Below, piece by piece: positions 45,032 through 52,943 of a stretch of DNA of 64,000 bases; the stretch's first letter is position 1; every line of letters starts with the position of its first letter. The notes beneath the pieces are model-generated. The model ran no database searches, was not told the DNA's origin, and was given only the letters and a program-made list of their open reading frames with translations. Source of the DNA: Oscillospiraceae bacterium (GTDB taxonomy: Bacteria; Bacillota; Clostridia; Oscillospirales; JAAYXM01); assembly GCA_017421025.1 (NCBI GenBank), contig JAFQME010000020.1, forward strand, positions 31,729-95,728. Direction: 5' to 3'. Both the position numbers and the translations under genes were made by a program.

Positions 45032-45778
45032 TTATTCTTTCCTCCGTGCTACATAAAAAATCCGTGCATCGGTGTCGCATGCGGCGTCCATGCTGAGTTC
45101 GCCGTATGCGGCTTCCAGTGTGAATCCGTTTTGCTCCAGCGCCTCGGTGATTTCCGCACGGGAAAACGCATATTCCTCGTGTTCTTCGTGTTCCCGTGCC
45201 CAAAGGGCGCCGGCAGCACGAAACAAATCCATGCTCATCACGCAATACTTGCTTTCTTCATCGTATGCGGCGCTCCAGACACACACGGTATCCTCATCCT
45301 CACGCAGATAGCAATTCCCGTCGATGGTGCGAAACTTCGCTTCTGTATTGACATCAAAGACAAACAGACCCCCGGGACGGACGAAAAATTTGAGTCTCGC
45401 AAGGGTATTGAAAAGCGCATCATATCCATCCAGATAACTGATGGAGTCCAAGCTTGAGACTGCCGCATCCACGGTGCCGTAAAGATCGAGTTCTTCCATT
45501 TCCTGACACAAAAAGAGCGGTGGGATTTTGGTGCAGGAAGATGCTTTCACCTGCGCCTGCGCAAGCATTTCGGGCGATGCATCCACTCCAATGACCTCAT
45601 ACCCACGCTCGGAAAAGAGCAGGGACAGGGTCCCTGTGCCACAGCCCAAATCCAGCACACTTTCAACCGTTGTGTTGTGTTTGGAAAAGATGTGTTCGAA
45701 ATAGTCTGCCCACGCAGGGTAGCCGACATCCTCGGTGAAATGATCGTAACTGCCCGCAAGGCTTTGATACTGACTCAT
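45032..45778 (-). CDS. Class I SAM-dependent methyltransferase
   Basis: 248 residues from ATG 45778 (GAGAGGTTGGA upstream; overlaps yerC by four bases). VLDLGCGTGTLSLLF is SAM motif I, VIGVDASPEML motif II and VSSLDSISYL motif IV-like. The family includes small-molecule and tRNA methylases; the substrate is not identifiable. Cotranscribed with yerC and hslO. Confidence 0.88.
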   Translation of the reverse strand: MSQYQSLAGSYDHFTEDVGYPAWADYFEHIFSKHNTTVESVLDLGCGTGTLSLLFSERGYEVIGVDASPEMLAQAQVKASSCTKIPPLFLCQEMEELDLYGTVDAAVSSLDSISYLDGYDALFNTLARLKFFVRPGGLFVFDVNTEAKFRTIDGNCYLREDEDTVCVWSAAYDEESKYCVMSMDLFRAAGALWAREHEEHEEYAFSRAEITEALEQNGFTLEAAYGELSMDAACDTDARIFYVARRKE

Positions 45779-46062
45779 TTTTCCAACCTCTCCAGCACGC
45801 ACTTATATCCGTCGCTCCCATATGCCAACGCACGGTTGACACGGCTGATGGTTGCGGTGGAAGCGCCGGTCTGTTTCACAATCTCGGAATAGAGTTTTCC
45901 GTTTGACAGCATCTGTGCAACATGGAGACGCTGAATCATCGCCTGTAATTCCTTGATGGTACAGAGATCTTCAAAAAAATTGGCACACTCTTCAAAATTC
46001 TCTAACGACAGAATGGCACGGAAGAAATCTTCCGCATTTTGATCTTGCAGTTTAAATGCCAT
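45775..46062 (-). CDS. yerC: TrpR-like/YerC DNA-binding protein
   Basis: 95 residues from ATG 46062 (AAAGGAAG upstream). FFEDLCTIKELQAMIQRLHV and the helix-turn-helix TGASTATISRVNRALAYG match the YerC/YecD family of TrpR-like proteins, which lack a demonstrated ligand. Promoter candidate on the minus strand: TTTACT, 17 bp, TAAAAT. Confidence 0.9.
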   Translation of the reverse strand: MAFKLQDQNAEDFFRAILSLENFEECANFFEDLCTIKELQAMIQRLHVAQMLSNGKLYSEIVKQTGASTATISRVNRALAYGSDGYKCVLERLEK

Positions 46063-46187
46063 GAACTCACTTCCTTTGTCACTAAAACTCCTTTCATATT
46101 TTAGCACACTAAACTGTAAAAGTAAAGAGTCCGTGTCAATTTTTGTTTTTTTCAAATACTGTTCATAATTCTTTCATATTTGGGTGT

Positions 46188-46411
46188 TATACTGACGATA
46201 GAAAGATAAAAGAGAATGAATTTGCGCCAACCGTACCGTCTTACCCACCAACCACTACACACCATTCCCCTTTTCTATCTTTTACCCCTATAGGCGGTGC
46301 GGTTGGGACAAATTGATTTCAATTTGTCCCATGAAACCCCCTAAACCCCCATAAATCATTCTTCCCAAAAAACAGAAAGGAGTCATGCTGCTGCATGGCT
46401 CCTTTCTGTTT
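46188..46411 (+). ncRNA. Candidate structured RNA with potential pseudoknot
   Basis: An extended -10, TGTTATACT (46185-46193), precedes ~210 bases without an ORF. AAAGATA (46202-46208) with AATG (46215-46218) pairs TATCTTT (46276-46282) with CATT (46263-46266). The loop strand CCAACCGTACCG (46227-46238) pairs over 12 bp (one G-U) with CGGTGCGGTTGG (46295-46306), beyond the first stem: a pseudoknot topology. A third hairpin (GGGACAAATTG/CAATTTGTCCC, 46305-46330) follows. The long hairpin 46370-46411 may end it. This fills most of the gap 46063-46464. No known family recognised. Confidence 0.5.
46368..46411. terminator. Long hairpin, strong terminator on the minus strand
   Basis: AAACAGAAAGGAG-T-CATG pairs with CATG-G-CTCCTTTCTGTTT (17 bp, one mismatch); six T follow on the minus strand, fewer on the plus strand. 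Confidence 0.75.
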
Positions 46412-46417
46412 GCCCGA

Positions 46418-46452
46418 AAAAAAGGAGTGTGAGAATTCTCTCACACTCCTTT
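46418..46452 (-). terminator. Terminator of gap
   Basis: 14-bp stem AAAGGAGTGTGAGA and complement, loop ATTC, seven T on the minus strand; 13 bases after the gap stop. Confidence 0.92.
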
Positions 46453-46464
46453 GGTTTTCACAAC

Positions 46465-47553
<1,089 letters not shown>

Positions 47554-47598
47554 TTAGAAAAACTGACCTCTTTTTTTGAAAAATTTTTGTGTATTTTA

Positions 47599-47627
47599 TT
47601 GCAATCAACCTCAAACTGCACTATAAT
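47599..47627 (+). promoter_or_regulatory. Promoter of the PAS-domain gene
   Basis: TTGCAA (47599-47604), 17 bp, TATAAT (47622-47627), 34 bases before the start. Confidence 0.75.
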
Positions 47628-47661
47628 GGTCGAAAACGACAGGAAAGGCGGTGGAGCCGGT

Positions 47662-48639
47662 ATGGCAATGAGAACCAATATGAAGCTGATGTTTGAGCGT
47701 TCGGATCAAGCGGTGTTGCTGCTGGAGAAATCCGTGATTTGTTATGCGAATCCACGGGCGCAGAAACTGCTTGGTTTGGACCCCACCGATATGGCGATTG
47801 TGGATTTGGCGGATTTCAAATTCGTCAAAGAGTGTTTTTCCCGACACAGCGAGGCGGTCACGCATCACAAACATGTGCGTTTTCAAAACCAGTGTTTTCA
47901 TGTGAGCCGCACCGAGTTTGATGGGTACACCCTGCTCTTTCTCCATTTTCGAAAAGAGGCGCAGTTTACCGAAACCTTTCTGCACGATACCCTGCTCTCC
48001 CTGATTTCCCAGATTGAAAAACTCCCGGACAGCCGTCAAAAGCGTGAGATTGAAACCCTTGCGAATTCCTCGCTCGCAGTTTCAACGCCGACTTGCACGC
48101 TGACGGATTTTCGTGAGTTTTTACGCTTCTCCCTTTCTCATTTCGACTGTTTTGAGGAACAACACCGACTCACGGTTGAGTTGGAAGAGAGCGATGCAAC
48201 CGTATTTCTTTATGCAGAACTGATGTATCTGACTTTGATTTGGATCATTTTGGATTTGCTTCAAATCACAGGGGCTGACGGGAAACTCACGGTCTCCTAC
48301 AAACGGGTGGATGACTCTGCACGGCTCTCGTTTCGGGCAGAAAATGCCTCGTGTCCGAAAGAATTGTATCAATTGTTGTTTGCAGAGCCGCCTTCAAATC
48401 CGCTTGAGGTACTCTATCGAAACGGCAGTGCGCTGTTTCGGGCAAAACGTGTGTTTGCGCTGCACGACAGTGTGTTGGAGTACTCCGAGTTTCAAAACGG
48501 CTTTGCGATTTCTGCCGGACTTTCGATCGTCTCTGCGCCGCCGACTCTTTATGCTCCGCTTTCCAGTCTGCTCAGCACCTGGTCGGTCGATCCGGAAGAA
48601 TTACAGCGTTTCATCCGAAGTTATCTGGAAGAAGCGTAA
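47662..48639 (+). CDS. PAS-domain protein with degenerate histidine-kinase-like C-terminus
   Basis: 325 residues from ATG 47662. Residues ~10-110 look like a PAS fold (LLEKSVICYANPRAQKLLGL). FLHDTLLSLISQIEKL (~125) resembles a phospho-acceptor helix, and ~190-310 resembles a GHKL ATPase but has neither a clear N-box Asn nor DxGxG. No membrane segment. Probably a non-catalytic signalling or scaffold protein; no response regulator is adjacent. Its 3' end overlaps tatD by 39 bases, convergent. Confidence 0.7.
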   Translation: MAMRTNMKLMFERSDQAVLLLEKSVICYANPRAQKLLGLDPTDMAIVDLADFKFVKECFSRHSEAVTHHKHVRFQNQCFHVSRTEFDGYTLLFLHFRKEAQFTETFLHDTLLSLISQIEKLPDSRQKREIETLANSSLAVSTPTCTLTDFREFLRFSLSHFDCFEEQHRLTVELEESDATVFLYAELMYLTLIWIILDLLQITGADGKLTVSYKRVDDSARLSFRAENASCPKELYQLLFAEPPSNPLEVLYRNGSALFRAKRVFALHDSVLEYSEFQNGFAISAGLSIVSAPPTLYAPLSSLLSTWSVDPEELQRFIRSYLEEA

Positions 48640-49380
48640 TCCGTTTTCTGTGGTGATGCGTGCCACTTCCTCAACCGAAGTGCCCCAAAGCTCGGCGATT
48701 TTCTGTGCAACGAGCGGAACATAGCCTGAATGGTTGCGTTTCCCCCGGTACGGGATGGGCGCAAGATAGGGGCAATCGGTCTCAATCATAATCCGATCAT
48801 GCGGTGCCCACTCCACAACAGAGGGCGCCGCTTTTGCGTTTTTGAAGGTAATGACTCCGGTAAAGGACAGATAAAAGCCCAGGTCAATCAGGATTTTTGC
48901 AAACTCCAAACTGCCCGAGTAGCAGTGGAACACCACCGAAAGATCGGTGTAATCCCGCAGAATGTTCAGGCAGTCCTCATGCGCATCACGGTCGTGGATG
49001 ATGACCGGAAGCGAAAGCTCCCGTGCGAGATCGAGCTGCATCCGAAAGGCGGTTTTCTGTACCTCACGGGGAACATCGTCCCAATAATAGTCCAGGCCGA
49101 TTTCCCCGATGGCGCAGATTTTTTTCTCTTTGGAGAGCGTGCGCAGCAGATCGAGTTCGGCATCGCCTTTGAGTTCCTCTGCGGCATTTGGATGAACACC
49201 AACCGAGCCGAAAATGCCACGGTATTTGCGGGTCAGGTTCACGATTTCACGGCTGGAGGCAAGGTCGCACGCCGCATTGAGCACACGGGTAACGCCCACC
49301 TCAGGGAAGGATGCGATCAACTCCTCCCGGTCAAGATCAAACTGTTTGTCGTCCAAATGTGCGTGTGTGTCAAAAAACAT
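48601..49380 (-). CDS. tatD: TatD-family metal-dependent hydrolase/DNase
   Basis: 259 residues. FFDTHAHLDD holds the HxH metal site, AIGEIGLDYYW the Glu, and IMIETDCPYLAPIPYRGKRN the C-terminal motif. TatD enzymes are cytoplasmic nucleases of repair and turnover. Normal length and intact residues. Confidence 0.94.
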   Translation of the reverse strand: MFFDTHAHLDDKQFDLDREELIASFPEVGVTRVLNAACDLASSREIVNLTRKYRGIFGSVGVHPNAAEELKGDAELDLLRTLSKEKKICAIGEIGLDYYWDDVPREVQKTAFRMQLDLARELSLPVIIHDRDAHEDCLNILRDYTDLSVVFHCYSGSLEFAKILIDLGFYLSFTGVITFKNAKAAPSVVEWAPHDRIMIETDCPYLAPIPYRGKRNHSGYVPLVAQKIAELWGTSVEEVARITTENGLRFFQITSDETL

Positions 49381-49435
49381 GGTTTCACCTCAAAGATAGA
49401 GCCGCATTGGGAGTTCCACCCAATGCGGCTTTCAT

Positions 49436-49777
49436 TCATTTTACCACCACTGCAAGAAGTACCAACGGCTCCTCACTGCGGTTTTCGATGGAATGGCACT
49501 CGCCGTTTGCGGTCCACATGGCGTCTCCCGCAGAAAGCTCCACCCAATTCCCGTTATCGTTTGCGGTTGCTGTCCCGCTCAGGATGTAGTACAGCTCAGC
49601 GTCTTCGACATGATTGTGTTCCCCAATGCTGCAACCAGGCGCCAATGTGATATTCGCCACCATGCCGCAGTTCGGATACTCCCCTGCAGACAGGATCATT
49701 TTCATACTTGCGTTTCCCGTACCGCCTCTGAGAGACTCCTTGATTTGAGGCACAAGGTTTGCGTCTTTCCGAATCAT
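49436..49777 (-). CDS. Single-domain cupin protein
   Basis: 113 residues from ATG 49777 after AAAGGGTG. The two cupin motifs are PGCSIGEHNHVEDAELYYIL and AGDAMWTANGECHSIENRS, with metal-binding His/Glu. Likely a metal-binding small-molecule enzyme or sensor; the substrate is unknown. It follows the membrane-anchored beta-propeller gene by 14 bases and may be cotranscribed. Confidence 0.87.
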   Translation of the reverse strand: MIRKDANLVPQIKESLRGGTGNASMKMILSAGEYPNCGMVANITLAPGCSIGEHNHVEDAELYYILSGTATANDNGNWVELSAGDAMWTANGECHSIENRSEEPLVLLAVVVK

Positions 49778-49791
49778 ACAAACACCCTTTC

Positions 49792-51066
49792 TTAGCCGCC
49801 GACACGCATTCTGCCGCCACCGGTGGTTTTGACACGGTAGACACGGTTTCCGTCGTCTGCGTTCTGGTAATACAGCCACTCATCTGTCACCACGAGCGAG
49901 CCGGCACGGTCCTCGCCGAGTTGTTTCACTTCGCCGCTTGCAATCTCCATGCGATGGGGTTTGCCACCGGCGCTCCAGTCAGCGAAATAGAGATAGTCGC
50001 CATTGACATTGATGTGTGCGATTCGCTTGTCATACACACGTCTGTAACTCTCGTTCGGGTTATTCGGGTTGATGGAGTACAGAGTACCCTCGTCTGCCCA
50101 GTTGATGAAATAGACGATGCCGTTGTGCACGTTCGGAAGCATGGATGCGTCACTGTTGATCTGGCGGAGTTCTTCCCCGTCAAGACGGACACGGTAAATG
50201 AACGACTCGTTGTCACGTGCAGAGAAATACAGCCACGGACCGTACTGGAAGAGGTCTTCTGCTCCGGTGTCGCAGATCTTGGTGACTTCTTCGCCATCCA
50301 TATTGGCACGGTAGATTTTGCACTGGTCTGCCCAGTTTGCGAAATAGATGTGTTCATCAAAGATGATATAGTCCATCGACATCAGCGGGATCACGACCTT
50401 GGGGTCTCCGCCGTTTTTGCTGACCGAACAGCAATAGTAGTTATTGGAAACGTCGCAATAGAGGATGCGGTCCTCCAATACATTGATGAAACGGGCTTCA
50501 CTCTCGGTGAGTTTCTTTTTGTTGTTTCCCTCCAGGTCCATGGAGTACAGGCATCCGCCGTCACGCGGCTCACTGTAATAGATGGTATCGCCGTCTACCA
50601 CAACTCTGCTTTCGTTGATGCTGTTTCCGGAGGTGCCATACTGTGCGACATAGCCCGGGAAGCCCTCACTCTCAAGCCGGGTTTCCAGCACTTGTGCCAT
50701 GTCTTTGTCAGTCAGAGAAGCGACGAACAGCACCGCTTCGGTATACATTTTTGCTGCACCGTATGCATCCACCATCGCGCCTGCGATTTGAGCGGAGGAC
50801 GGCACGAATTTCAAGCCTTCGTCTGCGGCTTTGCGTGCTTTTTCCAGATCGCCCGCTTCGCCGTATGCGGCGACAAGTCCCGCATGAGCTTCTTCGTTCT
50901 GCGGGGCGTCTTTCAGAATCTGCTCATACTCAGCCGCAGTCTTTTTTGCAGCGACCACTTCTTCACTTTCTTCTTCAAATGCTCCGGTAAACCAAAGCAC
51001 TCCCACTGCGATCACTGCTGCCAAAACAAGCCCGATCACAAGAAATAAAATGGATTTCTTTTTCAT
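49792..51066 (-). CDS. Membrane-anchored TPR plus DUF5050-like beta-propeller protein
   Basis: 424 residues from ATG 51066 (AAGGCGGGT upstream). One N-terminal membrane anchor (SILFLVIGLVLAAVIAVGVL), then TPR-like helices (~40-125), then six or so repeats of a beta-propeller pattern (GDTIYYSE, NRILYCDVSNN, EHIYFANW, GPWLYFSA, NGIVYFINW, GDYLYFADW). DUF5050 domains are common on clostridial surfaces; ligand unknown. Extracytoplasmic by topology. Confidence 0.82.
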   Translation of the reverse strand: MKKKSILFLVIGLVLAAVIAVGVLWFTGAFEEESEEVVAAKKTAAEYEQILKDAPQNEEAHAGLVAAYGEAGDLEKARKAADEGLKFVPSSAQIAGAMVDAYGAAKMYTEAVLFVASLTDKDMAQVLETRLESEGFPGYVAQYGTSGNSINESRVVVDGDTIYYSEPRDGGCLYSMDLEGNNKKKLTESEARFINVLEDRILYCDVSNNYYCCSVSKNGGDPKVVIPLMSMDYIIFDEHIYFANWADQCKIYRANMDGEEVTKICDTGAEDLFQYGPWLYFSARDNESFIYRVRLDGEELRQINSDASMLPNVHNGIVYFINWADEGTLYSINPNNPNESYRRVYDKRIAHINVNGDYLYFADWSAGGKPHRMEIASGEVKQLGEDRAGSLVVTDEWLYYQNADDGNRVYRVKTTGGGRMRVGG

Positions 51067-51154
51067 AATCAACCCGCCTTCTTTCGTTGTTACGTTTTAT
51101 TCTACATGATTTTTTGAAAAATCACAAGATCTATTAAGAAGTTTTACAAAAACT

Positions 51155-51182
51155 TTGCAAACTCGAATTTTCATGGTATACT
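51155..51182 (+). promoter_or_regulatory. Promoter of the DUF4364 gene
   Basis: TTGCAA (51155-51160), 16 bp, TATACT (51177-51182). Confidence 0.65.
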
Positions 51183-51203
51183 AAAAAAGAAGGAGGGGTT
51201 TTC

Positions 51204-51746
51204 ATGGATCGACACGGATTTGTCCGCAGTGAACTGGAACTCAAAACTTTGATTTTATACGCCCTCAGCCGCACCGATCTTGCCATTCCATTTTCCGAGC
51301 TCACCGATTTGGTGCTGGTGGACGGTGCAATCGGATATTTTGAATATGCGTCCGCACTCTCGGACCTTGCCGTCTCGGGGCATGTGGTTTGTGCCGGCAC
51401 CGAAAGCAGCGAGGAGTATTCCATCTCGCCGCAGGGAAAGGCGGTTTTGGAAACCTGTGTAAGCACACTTGCCCCGTCGGTGCGCCGCCGTGTGGATGAG
51501 GCGCTGGAAGCGCTTCTCCCCCGCCTGCAGCGCTATCACCTCATTGATACCTCGGTGGTCATCAAAGACGAAAATCGCATGAGCGCCATTTGCCGACTCA
51601 AAGACGATATTGGCGAGGTGTTCTCCTTTGAACTGACCGTTCCCGATAAAGACCAGGCCGCCGAAGTGGTAAATCGCTTCCGTGCAAACGCCGAAGGCAT
51701 TTACAAGAAATTTTTGGACTACCTTTTGGGGTTGGATGAATCGTAA
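51204..51746 (+). CDS. DUF4364 family winged-helix protein
   Basis: 180 residues. The N-terminal ~75 (LKTLILYALSRTDLAIPFSE, ALSDLAVSGHVV) resemble a winged helix; the rest is a beta domain ending in a helix, matching DUF4364 proteins of Clostridia. Possibly a transcription factor, but no target is known. AGGAGG precedes the ATG; a strong terminator follows. Confidence 0.8.
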   Translation: MDRHGFVRSELELKTLILYALSRTDLAIPFSELTDLVLVDGAIGYFEYASALSDLAVSGHVVCAGTESSEEYSISPQGKAVLETCVSTLAPSVRRRVDEALEALLPRLQRYHLIDTSVVIKDENRMSAICRLKDDIGEVFSFELTVPDKDQAAEVVNRFRANAEGIYKKFLDYLLGLDES

Positions 51747-51753
51747 AAAGAGC

Positions 51754-51790
51754 AAAGGCAGAAACGAACTCGATCGTTTCTGCCTTTTTC
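51754..51790 (+). terminator. Terminator of the DUF4364 gene
   Basis: 14-bp stem AAAGGCAGAAACGA and complement, loop ACTCGA, five T. Confidence 0.92.
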
Positions 51791-51832
51791 TTGATCCGTT
51801 TTTACAAGATTCCAAATTCCATTGGAGAAGCA

Positions 51833-52588
51833 TTAATAATCTGTGGTAAGAATTGCAAAATCATCAATTCTACAATCAAATTTACGTGTAACCCAATCAG
51901 AATGTCCATTAAATTCGACTCTCAATTTGAGCGCCTTTCCCGGGTCAAACTCAAAATCAATCGGGGACACAGACCCGGTCATGATTGGAGATTGATATAG
52001 TAATGTTCCGTTTTCATTATAGAAATTCACTCTGTATTCAGCCGAGTCACAATTATTAAATTCCGGAGCAATGAAAGTTCCTTTCACTTTTTTTGCTAAC
52101 CCATTCAATGCGTATGTCACCGAGTTGTGGTATTCATAATTAGAAGAATCTATCTCTTCTTTGTTGCGAAGATCAAATCCAATATAGTTTGTAATATTAC
52201 GGTCACTCAGATTGGCATTTTTACCTGCTTTAAATTCTGCCGGTATTTCGCACTCCAAATATGGCTTATCATAAAGATGAACTTCTTTTGCCGGTTTTAC
52301 AACATCCCCGACATAAACGGTTGCAGTTTCTCCGTCCCACTGCACATCCTTATCAAAGGCTTCCCCGATTGCTCGCACCGGAAGATAGGTTGTTCCGTTA
52401 TAGATAAACGGCTCCACAACATTTCCGTTGACATCTTTTGGTGTAATTTCTTCCCCATCAACAACCAGTTTCACATTCATGTAAACCGCTTGAATGGTTT
52501 CGTAAATGTTTTTTGCAAACGCTGCGCTGCTTGAAAGCATGACACCAATCAGAACACCCGCAATCAAGCCTTGTAATCTTTTACTCAT
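51833..52588 (-). CDS. Secreted protein with copper-amine-oxidase-type stalk domain
   Basis: 251 residues from ATG 52588 after GGAGGG. Signal peptide (LIAGVLIGVMLSSSAAFA), a stalk domain (VNLVVDGEEI-like start, PFIYNGTTYLPVRAIGEAF, VYVGD) and a C-terminal beta-sandwich resembling NPCBM/NEW2 carbohydrate-binding domains. The gene is clearly richer in A+T than its neighbours. It is divergent from a small XRE regulator, with a perfect 30-bp palindrome between. Role probably at the envelope. Confidence 0.82.
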   Translation of the reverse strand: MSKRLQGLIAGVLIGVMLSSSAAFAKNIYETIQAVYMNVKLVVDGEEITPKDVNGNVVEPFIYNGTTYLPVRAIGEAFDKDVQWDGETATVYVGDVVKPAKEVHLYDKPYLECEIPAEFKAGKNANLSDRNITNYIGFDLRNKEEIDSSNYEYHNSVTYALNGLAKKVKGTFIAPEFNNCDSAEYRVNFYNENGTLLYQSPIMTGSVSPIDFEFDPGKALKLRVEFNGHSDWVTRKFDCRIDDFAILTTDY

Positions 52589-52612
52589 TTTGTTCCCTCC
52601 ATGTTTTGGTTT

Positions 52613-52642
52613 CCACAAATACATCATATGATGTATTTGTGG
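52613..52642. promoter_or_regulatory. Perfect 30-bp palindrome, probable operator
   Basis: CCACAAATACATCAT followed directly by its exact complement, just downstream of the surface-protein promoter. A second, spaced palindrome CTGTATT-ATGTC-AATACAG (52662-52680) overlaps the -35 region and the regulator's leader; both contain TGTATT/AATACA. Probably bound by the XRE protein at 52693. Confidence 0.7.
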
Positions 52643-52646
52643 ATAT

Positions 52647-52675
52647 AGTATACAACAAATGCTGTATTATGTCAA
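52647..52675 (-). promoter_or_regulatory. Promoter of the stalk-domain gene
   Basis: On the minus strand TTGACA (52675-52670), 17 bp, TATACT (52652-52647), flanked on both sides by inverted repeats. Confidence 0.8.
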
Positions 52676-52692
52676 TACAGGAGGAAGAAAAC

Positions 52693-52926
52693 ATGGCATA
52701 TTACAGAAGGTTGCGTGATTTACGAGAAGATCATGATTTAACGCAGAATCAACTGGTTGAAATACTGAAAATGCACAAAACGACTTACACCAATTACGAA
52801 CAGGGCAAGCGTGAACTCCCTTTTGAACTCGCCATTCGGCTTGCAAAATTATACAATGTGTCACTCGACTATCTTGCGGATTTGATCCCGCAGCCACGAC
52901 CGATTGACGATAAAAAAACACGGTGA
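52693..52926 (+). CDS. Small XRE-family transcriptional regulator
   Basis: 77 residues from ATG 52693, eight bases after CAGGAGG. Nearly all of it is one Xre/Cro helix-turn-helix (LRDLREDHDLTQNQLVEIL, KTTYTNYEQGKRELPF, LAKLYNVSLDYLAD). Likely represses itself and the divergent surface gene through the palindromes between them. AT-rich like its partner, so the pair may have arrived together. Confidence 0.88.
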   Translation: MAYYRRLRDLREDHDLTQNQLVEILKMHKTTYTNYEQGKRELPFELAIRLAKLYNVSLDYLADLIPQPRPIDDKKTR

Positions 52927-52942
52927 TAACACCGTGTTTTTT
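52918..52942. terminator. Bidirectional terminator after the XRE gene and parC
   Basis: ACACGGTG/CACCGTGT, loop ATAA, with A and T tracts; overlaps the XRE stop codon and faces convergent parC. Confidence 0.8.
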
Positions 52943-52943
52943 C

